Of a stretch of 15,907 nucleotides of DNA, positions 1-5,511 are shown one piece after another. Within the stretch, counting starts at the first letter, position 1; the number at the start of each line of letters is the position of its first letter. The notes beneath the pieces are model-generated. The model did not search any database. It had not been told where the DNA came from and saw only the letters and a program-made list of their open reading frames with translations. A program made the translations under genes and the position numbers. Origin of the DNA: Candidatus Falkowbacteria bacterium CG10_big_fil_rev_8_21_14_0_10_44_15 (lineage in GTDB: Bacteria > Patescibacteriota > Patescibacteriia > Patescibacteriales > XYC2-FULL-47-12); the NCBI GenBank assembly GCA_002773575.1, contig PFAT01000005.1, positions 1 to 15,907 on the forward strand. The letters run 5' to 3'.

Positions 1-443
1 TGGACATATCCCGACGGCTTAACGTTAATCGTGTAAGTGTTGCCTTGAGTATTGGTTAATACTATTTGTCCGGCTTGGCTGACGGCGCCGTAAGAATTAA
101 AAACGACGCGGTTGCCGTCAAAACCGCTGACGGTTTGCCAGCTGATTCCTTCGGTTAAATTGATTGTTTTTAAAGGAGAAGCGGGATTCTCCTGTTTTAC
201 CACCAAGTAGCGCTTGCCGATTAAATCAATTTCCACATAGTGCGTTTTTTGTTCGGTAACGGTTAGTTGCTGGGCGTAACGCAAATCAGAAACCAACTGC
301 CTACTTTCCGCCTTGAGTTTAATGCTCGGCTCATAATGACGCAAAGCAGGGAGGGTGATTACGGCCATTATGATGATAATGGCAATAGCCAGAAGCAATT
401 GGAGGAGAGAAAAGCCGAATTTATTTATGTTTTTTAATTCCAT
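1..443 (-). CDS. Type IV pseudopilin, GspH/FimT-like (3' end outside window)
   Basis: This is a prepilin-type protein whose N-terminal helix would anchor it in the membrane and pack it into a pilus or pseudopilus. The visible 147 residues begin with a short basic leader (MELKNINKFG) followed by FSLLQLLLAIAIIIIMAV, which matches the prepilin peptidase site G^F plus a hydrophobic helix. The rest (about residues 45-147) is a beta-rich globular part with RYAQQLTVTEQKTHYVEI, as in GspH/FimT-type pseudopilins. The residue five places after the cleavage site is Gln (CAA codon), where nearly all major pilins and most pseudopilins have Glu. The start is the ATG at 443-441. No Shine-Dalgarno is visible upstream. 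It follows pilC on the same strand after 141 bp and probably belongs to the same pilus operon. The stop codon is off the window. The fold class is fairly sure; the exact role (minor or major subunit) is not. Confidence 0.85.
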   Translation of the reverse strand, partial: MELKNINKFGFSLLQLLLAIAIIIIMAVITLPALRHYEPSIKLKAESRQLVSDLRYAQQLTVTEQKTHYVEIDLIGKRYLVVKQENPASPLKTINLTEGISWQTVSGFDGNRVVFNSYGAVSQAGQIVLTNTQGNTYTINVKPSGYV

Positions 444-469
444 AAAATATTTTATTAAATAGCAAATAG

Positions 470-577
470 CAAAAATCAAATGACAAACAAAACTCAAATA
501 TCAAATAACAATATCCCAATGCATTGTTTAAAATTTATTATTTGGAATTTAAATATTGTTTGTTATTTGTTATTTTG
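470..577. repeat. Imperfect AT-rich inverted repeat between pilC and the pseudopilin gene
   Basis: An arm at about 470-505 (CAAA/CAAAT words) is complementary, with mismatches and one gap, to an arm at about 541-577. The loop between them is about 35 bp. It fills the 141-bp gap after pilC and could form a large weak hairpin in the pilus transcript. No T-run terminator is evident. Confidence 0.5.
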
Positions 578-584
578 GTTTTAT

Positions 585-1727
585 TTATATAGCATTAGTG
601 AGTGAGTACATCGGCATAATGATGGCTACCGCCATCAAGCCGATTACCACCGCCAGCGCCAAAATAATTACCGGCTCAATGATGGTCGGTAAAGTATTCA
701 TTATTTCCTCCACTTCCTCTTCGTAGAAACCCGCGATTTCTTCTAAAATTTTATCCAATTCCCCCGTTTCTTCGCCGACCGTTACCATTTGTCGGATAAC
801 GTGATTGTAAAGTTCGGGGTAGTCGTCTAAGACTTGATTAATCAGCACGCCTTTTTTAACTTTTTCCGCCGCCTGCAGCAGAGATTTTTTATATTGGATG
901 TTATTGACGGTGGTGGAGGCGATTTTAAAGCTCTCCACGATTTTGATGTCGGTTTTTAGCAAAGAACTCATCGTGCGGGCGAAGCGGGCCAAATTTATTT
1001 TTTTGACGATTGGCCCGAGAACGGGCAGTTTGAGCCAAAACCAGTGCAGCCCGCTTTTTACCGTCGGCAAGGTTGATAATTTGATAATAATAATTAAAGC
1101 AATCAGGCCGATGACCGTTGCCATCAAGCCGTTATTAACGATCAGGTCGCTCGCGGCAATCAGCAGTTTCGTCATCAGCGGCAGTTCAATTTTGGCATCC
1201 TTAAAAATGCTGATGAATTTTGGCACCACGAAAATCATTACGCCCGTGCCGATTGTTCCCATCGCGAATAAAATAACCATCGGGTACATTAAAGCGCCGC
1301 GTATTTTAGTCGTTAGCTGATGATTTCTTTTGAGCTGCAGATAAATACTTTTCAGCACCTCTTCCAGCGTGCCGCTGGCTTCCCCGGCCGCCACCATATT
1401 AGCGAATAATTCGTCAAAAACGCCGGGGTATCGTTTAAGCGCCGCGGCCAAGGTGCCGCCTTTGTTAACGTCTTGATGGAGGTTTTGGATAACCGCTTGG
1501 AAGCGTTTGTTAGTCGTTTGTTTCCCCAGCATCTCCAGAGCTTTGGCAAGCGAGATGCCGGCTTTTATCATCACGCCCAAATGTTGCACGAAAAATAATT
1601 TTTCCGTAACCGGAATGTGCTGGAAACGCAAAAGCCAGTCGTTGATGTCAGCGGCAGTACGGTTGGCTTTAGCCGCCGCCGGTTCGGCGACGGCCGGAGT
1701 TGATTTTAATTGTTCCTCCTTGAGCAT
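585..1727 (-). CDS. pilC: Type IV pilus inner-membrane platform protein PilC/GspF
   Basis: This polytopic inner-membrane protein forms the platform on which the cytoplasmic ATPase PilB drives pilin assembly. The 380 residues show the two tandem T2SSF domains of the family, at about 42-168 and 245-370. Each has the KAGISL...L / LLKTDI...F type opening and the GE.SG.L/GEETGEL motif (residues 115-121 and 318-324). Hydrophobic membrane segments lie at about 145-170, 200-217 and 348-375. The length is slightly below the usual ~400 because the N-terminal part is short. The N-terminal 25 residues are Ala/Pro/Lys rich and low in complexity. The start ATG lies 8 bp after the pilB stop. There is no Shine-Dalgarno in that gap, so translational coupling to pilB is likely. 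The function is well supported by motifs and by its position directly behind pilB. Confidence 0.96.
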   Translation of the reverse strand: MLKEEQLKSTPAVAEPAAAKANRTAADINDWLLRFQHIPVTEKLFFVQHLGVMIKAGISLAKALEMLGKQTTNKRFQAVIQNLHQDVNKGGTLAAALKRYPGVFDELFANMVAAGEASGTLEEVLKSIYLQLKRNHQLTTKIRGALMYPMVILFAMGTIGTGVMIFVVPKFISIFKDAKIELPLMTKLLIAASDLIVNNGLMATVIGLIALIIIIKLSTLPTVKSGLHWFWLKLPVLGPIVKKINLARFARTMSSLLKTDIKIVESFKIASTTVNNIQYKKSLLQAAEKVKKGVLINQVLDDYPELYNHVIRQMVTVGEETGELDKILEEIAGFYEEEVEEIMNTLPTIIEPVIILALAVVIGLMAVAIIMPMYSLTNAI

Positions 1728-1735
1728 AATATAAA

Positions 1736-3466
1736 TTATTCTTTAGACACTCTCAACACCTCTTCAATGGTGGTAAGGCCGTTTTTCGCTTTGATAAAGC
1801 CGTCCTCAATTATTTTCAGCATCTCTTGCTGCTCGGCGGCGGCGCGCAACTCCGTTTCCGGCGCGCCTTTGGTGATTAATTTAGCAAGCTCCGGCGTCAT
1901 GGAGAGCGTCTCGTAGATTCCGGTGCGGCCTTTATAGCCGGTGCTGCCGCATTCGTTGCATCCTTTGCCTTTATAAAAAAGCAATTTTTCAAAGTTTTTT
2001 TCCGATTCCGCCACCACCTTTTCGGCCTGCAGCACCGCCATTATTTTTTCTAAGTTAACCTGTTTTTTTAGCTGTTCAATTTCGTCTTTATCCAAATAGT
2101 AGCTCTGGATGCAGTCGCGGCAAATTTTACGCACCAGCCGTTGGGCGATAATTAAGTTAGTGGTGGAGGCGACGAGAAAACTCGGTATGTTCATTTCCAG
2201 CAGGCGGGGCAAAGTGGTCAGGGCGTCGTTCGTATGCAAAGTGGAGAGCACTAAATGTCCGGTCAGCGCGGCGTGGATGGAAATTTCCGCGGTTTCGTTG
2301 TCGCGGATTTCGCCGACCATAATGATGTTGGGGTCCTGGCGCAACAGCGCCCGCAAGCCGTTGGCAAAGGTGTAGCCGATTTTAGGGTTGACTTGGCTTT
2401 GGTTAACGTGCGGGATGCTGTATTCAATCGGGTCTTCAATGGTGGAAATGTTTACTTTCGGGGAGTTAAGCAAATTTAAAATAGTGTACAGGGTGGTGGT
2501 TTTGCCGCTGCCGGTCGGACCGGTAACTAAAATCATGCCGTGCGGCTTTTTAATGTTTTTTTTCACGAGCTCCAAACTTTTCGGCTGAAAACCGATTTGC
2601 TCCAAACTCAATACCTGCGGTTTTTCTTCCAAGAGGCGCATGACTATTTTTTCGCCGTAGAGAGTCGGCAGAATGGAAACGCGAAAAGAAATTTTATTGC
2701 CTTTTTGGATGATTTTAAAGCGGCCGTCTTGGGGCAGGCGATGCTCGTCTACTTTTAGACTCGCGAGCACTTTGACGCGCGCTATCAGCGCCGGCTGGGC
2801 GTTTTTCGGCAAAGTCATCACGTTGGCCAGAATGCCGTCAATGCGGTAGCGGATGCTGGTTTCTTTTTCCGCCGGCTCAATATGGATGTCCGAAGCGTTT
2901 TCGTAAAACGCCTGCTCCAATAAAGTGTCAATGATTTTTATGATGGGCAGTTCGGAGCCCGCTTCGGTTTCTTTTTTCCCTTTTTTTTCTTTTTCCTCCG
3001 AATCTTCTTCAATTACTTTTAGTTCGCTTTTAATGTCTTTGCGGTACTGCTTTAGCGTGTCTTCAATGCTGGAAGGAGTCGCTAAATGCACCTCGGGCTC
3101 CAGATTTGTTTTTTTACGGATAAATTCTAAAATTTCTAAATTAGCGGGGTCAAGCGCCGCCACTTTTATTTTTTCCTCGTCTTTGTCAAAAGCGATTATT
3201 TTATGCTCCTGCGCGGTCGTTTCCGGCAAAAGCGTCAAAATGTCCTGCCGGATGATTTGTTTTTTTAAATTAACGAAAGGTATTTTAAAATAATCAGCCG
3301 CGCCTTCATACAGCGTCTGTTCCGAGACGATTTTATTGTCAATGACGTATTTTTCCAGCGCTTCTTTTTCGCTGCCGGCTTTTTGCGTTATCTCGGCTAA
3401 AGCGTTTTGGTCGGCGATAATTTTTCTGGCTAATAAAATTTTAGCGAGTTGCTCATTGGAAAACAT
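1736..3466 (-). CDS. pilB: Type IV pilus extension ATPase PilB/GspE
   Basis: This is the cytoplasmic hexameric AAA-type ATPase that powers pilus extension through PilC. Of 576 residues, about 1-145 form the MshEN/T2SSE N-terminal domain. A charged Lys/Glu linker follows (150-168), then the catalytic T2SSE domain. Visible motifs are Walker A GPTGSGKT (316-323), Asp box STIEDPIEY (341-349), Walker B IIMVGEIRD (381-389) and His box GHLVLSTLHT (403-412). A zinc-binding tetracysteine is split as CRDC (449-452) and CNEC (503-506), the arrangement of extension ATPases rather than the retraction ATPase PilT. Length is normal for PilB. The ATG at 3466 has no Shine-Dalgarno in front; the preceding bases are AT rich. 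It is the first gene of the minus-strand pilus operon, with a candidate extended -10 promoter about 140 bp upstream. Confidence 0.97.
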   Translation of the reverse strand: MFSNEQLAKILLARKIIADQNALAEITQKAGSEKEALEKYVIDNKIVSEQTLYEGAADYFKIPFVNLKKQIIRQDILTLLPETTAQEHKIIAFDKDEEKIKVAALDPANLEILEFIRKKTNLEPEVHLATPSSIEDTLKQYRKDIKSELKVIEEDSEEKEKKGKKETEAGSELPIIKIIDTLLEQAFYENASDIHIEPAEKETSIRYRIDGILANVMTLPKNAQPALIARVKVLASLKVDEHRLPQDGRFKIIQKGNKISFRVSILPTLYGEKIVMRLLEEKPQVLSLEQIGFQPKSLELVKKNIKKPHGMILVTGPTGSGKTTTLYTILNLLNSPKVNISTIEDPIEYSIPHVNQSQVNPKIGYTFANGLRALLRQDPNIIMVGEIRDNETAEISIHAALTGHLVLSTLHTNDALTTLPRLLEMNIPSFLVASTTNLIIAQRLVRKICRDCIQSYYLDKDEIEQLKKQVNLEKIMAVLQAEKVVAESEKNFEKLLFYKGKGCNECGSTGYKGRTGIYETLSMTPELAKLITKGAPETELRAAAEQQEMLKIIEDGFIKAKNGLTTIEEVLRVSKE

Positions 3467-3616
3467 AGTTCAAATAATTTTTACGGATTTTAATTTTTTA
3501 GCGAACCTTTAATACGAATGCCCCTTACGGACTTATGTCATCTCAGACGGATGCGAATGCCGCGAATCTTGCCATTCAACTTTATTCCGCACGCCGTATA
3601 GTATTAAGATAATTTT

Positions 3617-3625
3617 ATTATAACA
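3617..3625 (-). promoter_or_regulatory. Extended -10 promoter for the pilB operon
   Basis: Read on the minus strand, the sequence is TGTTATAAT: a perfect TATAAT with the TGn extension. No good -35 lies 16-18 bp upstream, which is acceptable for extended -10 promoters. Transcription would start near 3610 and leave a leader of about 145 nt before the pilB ATG. Confidence 0.5.
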
Positions 3626-3676
3626 TAAAATTCGCAAAACACATAACATAAAAACACATAACATTAAAACATAAAA
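3621..3676. repeat. AT-rich short-word repeat (ACATAACATAAAA type)
   Basis: Variants of AACATAAAA and CACATAACAT recur four to five times in 56 bp. They are imperfect and unevenly spaced, so this is low-complexity tandem decay rather than a CRISPR-like array. Similar words continue weakly to about 3762. Confidence 0.5.
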
Positions 3677-3682
3677 ACAAGG

Positions 3683-3697
3683 ACATTTGACAAATGT
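3683..3697. promoter_or_regulatory. Palindrome ACATTTGaCAAATGT, possible operator
   Basis: Two perfect 7-bp half-sites flank a single central base. It lies about 60 bp upstream of the pilB -10 and 70 bp upstream of the tRNA. The size and symmetry suit a dimeric regulator, but no regulator or second copy was found here. Confidence 0.3.
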
Positions 3698-3766
3698 ATT
3701 GGGGGGTGAGAAATTAAAGAAGACGCGTAGCACATGCCACATACCGCATAACAGATAACATATTTT

Positions 3767-3838
3767 GCTCCCATAGCTCAACGGATAGAGCGTCAGCCTC
3801 CGGAGCTGAAAATTGAGGTTCGATTCCTCATGGGAGCA
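3767..3838 (+). tRNA. tRNA-Arg (anticodon CCG)
   Basis: A complete cloverleaf of 72 nt folds by eye. The acceptor GCTCCCA/TGGGAGC pairs over 7 bp. The D arm is GCTC/GAGC with an 8-nt loop AACGGATA that includes G18-G19 and the A20 typical of tRNA-Arg. The anticodon stem is TCAGC/GCTGA with loop CTCCGGA, giving anticodon CCG. The variable region is 4 nt, and the T arm is TGAGG/CCTCA with loop TTCGATT. The discriminator is A at 3838. The next bases are CA, so the 3' CCA is not encoded and must be added by the tRNA nucleotidyltransferase. It reads codon CGG. Confidence 0.95.
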
Positions 3839-3888
3839 CAGGCATAAGTTCGGCTCTTTTTCAAAGAAGCATAAATCCAGAACGCGAG

Positions 3889-3897
3889 GGAGGTGAT
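3889..3897 (+). promoter_or_regulatory. Near-perfect Shine-Dalgarno (GGAGGTGAT)
   Basis: Nine consecutive bases match the complement of the usual 16S rRNA 3' end. It is placed correctly for the ATG at 3901 and fixes that start. It is the strongest ribosome binding site in the window. Confidence 0.8.
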
Positions 3898-3900
3898 CGC

Positions 3901-4239
3901 ATGAAAGGTATCTGCAGCGTCTGCAAAGAGCGCAAACTCGTTCATCGTAACCGCAAGACCGGCAAGCGGATCTGTCACAACTGCTACCAGATGGCTAGCT
4001 ATCGCGATCCTTCCATGCACGAGAAATGTTCTAAGTGTGAAGAGGTAAAGCCGGTGGCAATGCGCACTAAGGCCGGCAAACCGATTTGTCCGGCGTGTTA
4101 TCAACAAAATAGAGTAGGCAGGTGTACCAACTGCGGGCAAGATAAAGTTATCCAAGCATGCGGCCTCTGTTATGCCTGCTACCAAAACCAAAGACGCGCT
4201 AGTATCAGACTGGCCAACATGGCCGCCCATCCCGCCTAG
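3901..4239 (+). CDS. Small protein with three tandem zinc ribbons
   Basis: The 112-residue basic protein has three repeats of the form CxxC-(9-20)-CxxCY. They are CSVC...CHNCYQ (residues 5-29), CSKC...CPACYQ (about 43-68) and CTNC...CYACYQ (about 75-97). Each module could hold one zinc ion and ends in the same CYQ signature, so they look like internal duplications. There is no enzyme domain, signal peptide or membrane segment. The Lys/Arg content suggests nucleic-acid binding, which is an inference. The start is set by an almost perfect Shine-Dalgarno at 3889-3897, which suggests high translation. The gene starts 62 bp after tRNA-Arg and may share its transcript. Its stop codon lies inside the terminator hairpin. 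The family is not one I can name. Confidence 0.8.
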   Translation: MKGICSVCKERKLVHRNRKTGKRICHNCYQMASYRDPSMHEKCSKCEEVKPVAMRTKAGKPICPACYQQNRVGRCTNCGQDKVIQACGLCYACYQNQRRASIRLANMAAHPA

Positions 4240-4273
4240 GATTATTATTTAGTTAATCCGCGGCGGGTTTTTT
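4231..4273 (+). terminator. Rho-independent terminator overlapping the stop codon
   Basis: A two-part stem is visible: CCCGCC (4231-4236) with GGCGGG (4262-4267) outside, and GGATTA (4239-4244) with TAATCC (4254-4259) inside. A small internal loop separates the two parts. TTTTTT follows at 4268-4273. The stem begins within the last codons of the zinc-ribbon gene, and the TAG stop lies in the hairpin. Confidence 0.85.
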
Positions 4274-4312
4274 GTAAATTTGCCAAAAAGGTTACTAAGT
4301 GATAATTTTAAG

Positions 4313-4660
4313 ATGCATCTTATCACGCATATCAGTGGCGGTGGGATTGACCTGAAGTTCGCAGATGTTATTTTTTCTTTCGGACTTTCCGCAGAATTAA
4401 CTGATTTATGGAATCCGCCGGAAATTATGCAACAAGTAGTTACTTGGCGAGGGATGAGTGACCAGGAGGCATATAAGGTTTTTAACGGCGGTCAGGGAGC
4501 TTTAGCCGTTATTGACGCCGCTGATGTAAAAAAATTTATCAGATTAGCTGAGCAATTCAACATAGAAGCAAAAGCGTGCGGAACGATTACCAAAGAATCA
4601 TCCCCGCGTGTTACCATCAATTCAAAATTCAACGGCGAAAAAGTTATCTTTACGCCATAG
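4313..4660 (+). CDS. Orphan AIR synthase (PurM) C-terminal domain protein
   Basis: About 115 residues resemble only the C-terminal (AIRS_C) half of phosphoribosylformylglycinamidine cyclo-ligase PurM. LITHISGGGI opens the domain. It is followed by LWNPPEIMQQVV, GMSDQEAYKVFNGGQGALAV (the EM..FN.G.GM.. motif of PurM) and a closing ACGTI...VTINSKFNGEKVIF. The entire ATP-binding N-terminal domain is absent: the frame is closed by a TAG at 4250-4252, and upstream lies another gene's terminator. The start is uncertain. ATG at 4313 is taken; a TTG at 4280 would add 11 residues. Neither has a Shine-Dalgarno. It cannot be a complete PurM. It is either a remnant or a free-standing domain. A terminator follows, and purD lies 850 bp downstream. 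The reading frame is intact, which argues against a very old relic. Confidence 0.6.
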   Translation: MHLITHISGGGIDLKFADVIFSFGLSAELTDLWNPPEIMQQVVTWRGMSDQEAYKVFNGGQGALAVIDAADVKKFIRLAEQFNIEAKACGTITKESSPRVTINSKFNGEKVIFTP

Positions 4661-4685
4661 AATTTATTAGACATTAAGACGGTGA

Positions 4686-4723
4686 AGGAGGATTCTTTAA
4701 TACGAGCGCCCTCCTCTTTTTTT
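4686..4723 (+). terminator. Rho-independent terminator after the AIRS_C gene
   Basis: AGGAGG (4686-4691) pairs with CCTCCT (4710-4715), followed by C and seven T residues (4717-4723). Outer bases ACGGT and ACCGT can also pair across the T-run. Confidence 0.7.
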
Positions 4724-4728
4724 ACCGT

Positions 4729-4757
4729 TTGCTTTTATTTTTACCATCTTTTATACT
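4729..4757 (+). promoter_or_regulatory. Candidate sigma70 promoter for the cupredoxin lipoprotein
   Basis: TTGCTT (4729-4734), a 17-bp spacer, then TATACT (4752-4757). The -10 matches five of six consensus bases and the -35 three of six. Transcription would begin near 4764, about 43 nt before the ATG. Confidence 0.45.
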
Positions 4758-4806
4758 ATAAATACTATAAGTGGATAACTTATAACTAATTATTAATTTA
4801 AGGACT

Positions 4807-5340
4807 ATGTTTAAAAAATTCGGGTATCTTTTTGGCTTAGTTTTGCTCGCGGTAATGCTCGGCGCCGCCGGCTGCCAACAGCAGGCGAAAAATACCGCTC
4901 CGGCGGCTGACATCCAAAACGAAGGAGACGATTCGGCGCTGTCCGCGCCAGTACCGGCGCTAGACGCGACCAACACGCCGGAAGCTATCGTGAACGAAGA
5001 AGCGGGCACTACGACCGATGAATTAATTTCTGACGAGTTACCAGGCGAAGCGGCGGCCGAGCCGGAAGAAGTTACGGTTAACGTCAGCGGCAAAAAGTTT
5101 GCCTTTACGCCCTCCGAAATCCGCGTTAAGCGGGGGCAGAAAGTAAAAATCATTTTTACCAACACCGAGGGCTTTCATGATTTCGTCATTGACGGATTTA
5201 ACGCGCGCACGCCGCAGATTAACGCGGGCGAGAGCGCTACGATTGAATTTATCGCCGATAAAGCGGGAACATTCAGCTATTACTGCAGCGTAGCTAACCA
5301 CCGCCAGTTAGGGATGGAAGGAAAATTAATCGTGGAGTAA
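4807..5340 (+). CDS. Cupredoxin-domain lipoprotein (type I copper)
   Basis: A 177-residue secreted lipoprotein. Residues 1-23 form a lipoprotein signal peptide (KK, hydrophobic core, LGAAGC) with Cys23 as the lipidation site. Residues 24-88 are a flexible Ala/Glu/Pro/Thr-rich linker. Residues 89-177 form a plastocyanin-like beta-barrel. The type I copper ligands are all visible: His124 (GFHDF), Cys160 and His165 (YYCSVANH), and Met170 (GMEG). It should bind copper on the outer face of the membrane and could carry electrons or store or buffer copper; no partner oxidase or reductase lies in the window. A weak AAGGA precedes the ATG by a few bases. The gene stands alone between a terminator and a 12-bp hairpin. 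The copper-binding fold is secure; the physiological role is not. Confidence 0.9.
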   Translation: MFKKFGYLFGLVLLAVMLGAAGCQQQAKNTAPAADIQNEGDDSALSAPVPALDATNTPEAIVNEEAGTTTDELISDELPGEAAAEPEEVTVNVSGKKFAFTPSEIRVKRGQKVKIIFTNTEGFHDFVIDGFNARTPQINAGESATIEFIADKAGTFSYYCSVANHRQLGMEGKLIVE

Positions 5341-5350
5341 GGCATTAAAG

Positions 5351-5369
5351 CACAAGAGCACAAGAGCAT
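5351..5369. repeat. Short tandem repeat of GCACAAGA
   Basis: About two and a third copies of the octamer GCACAAGA follow the lipoprotein gene and are flanked by CATTAAAG and CATTAAAA. It is short and may be random. Confidence 0.35.
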
Positions 5370-5378
5370 TAAAACAAT

Positions 5379-5409
5379 AGTAGAGACATGGCATTTGCAT
5401 GTCTCTACT
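5379..5409. repeat. Perfect 12-bp inverted repeat (AGTAGAGACATG)
   Basis: AGTAGAGACATG (5379-5390), a 7-nt loop GCATTTG, then CATGTCTCTACT (5398-5409) form a perfect hairpin. Only a short T/A tract follows, so it is at best a weak terminator for the lipoprotein gene. It has the look of a dispersed palindromic element rather than a gene-specific structure. Confidence 0.75.
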
Positions 5410-5449
5410 TTAAATTTGCTAAAAATAGCTGTTTTTGTTAAGGTGTAGC

Positions 5450-5467
5450 TGACAATTATTTTTGTCA
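5450..5467. promoter_or_regulatory. Inverted repeat TGACAA-N6-TTGTCA upstream of purD
   Basis: Two perfect 6-bp half-sites are separated by TTATTT. The repeat lies 45 bp before the purD start, where an operator could sit. No convincing -35/-10 pair was found around it. Confidence 0.25.
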
Positions 5468-5511
5468 AAAATGTTCTGTATCACAATTTTACAAAAACGG
5501 AGGTATTAATA

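Larger units (their letters stand above)
3467..3766. other. Divergent intergenic region between pilB and tRNA-Arg
   Basis: This is about 300 bp without a convincing gene. It holds an extended -10 promoter toward pilB (3617-3625), a stretch of near-repeated ACATAACATAAAA-type words (about 3621-3676), and the palindrome ACATTTGaCAAATGT (3683-3697). A minus-strand frame across 3533-3781 runs antisense into the tRNA and looks non-coding. I see no clear plus-strand promoter for the tRNA: a TTGACA at 3687-3692 lacks a good -10 at standard spacing. Confidence 0.7.

Noticed and set aside
898..1320. Plus-strand 140-residue frame inside pilC
   Set aside because: Shadow of pilC; it has no own signals and the opposite strand carries clear family motifs.
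3621..3762. CRISPR-like array
   Set aside because: The repeated words are short, variable and unevenly spaced, with no constant repeat/spacer length and no cas genes.
3533..3781. Minus-strand 82-residue frame upstream of pilB
   Set aside because: It runs antisense into the tRNA-Arg, is unusually rich in Cys and Leu from low-complexity DNA, and has no ribosome site or family resemblance.
3793..4230. Minus-strand 145-residue frame
   Set aside because: It lies opposite the zinc-ribbon gene and overlaps the tRNA; the plus-strand frame has conserved CxxC modules and a strong Shine-Dalgarno.
3511..4711. Similar strings CTTTAATACGA..GCCC near 3508 and 4695
   Set aside because: They share about 15 of 18 bases but lie in unrelated contexts, one inside a terminator loop; too short to claim as a repeat family.
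3767..4723. Integrated element at the tRNA-Arg 3' end
   Set aside because: A tRNA beside an unusual gene suggested an attachment site, but no second copy of the tRNA 3' end was seen downstream, and there is no integrase.
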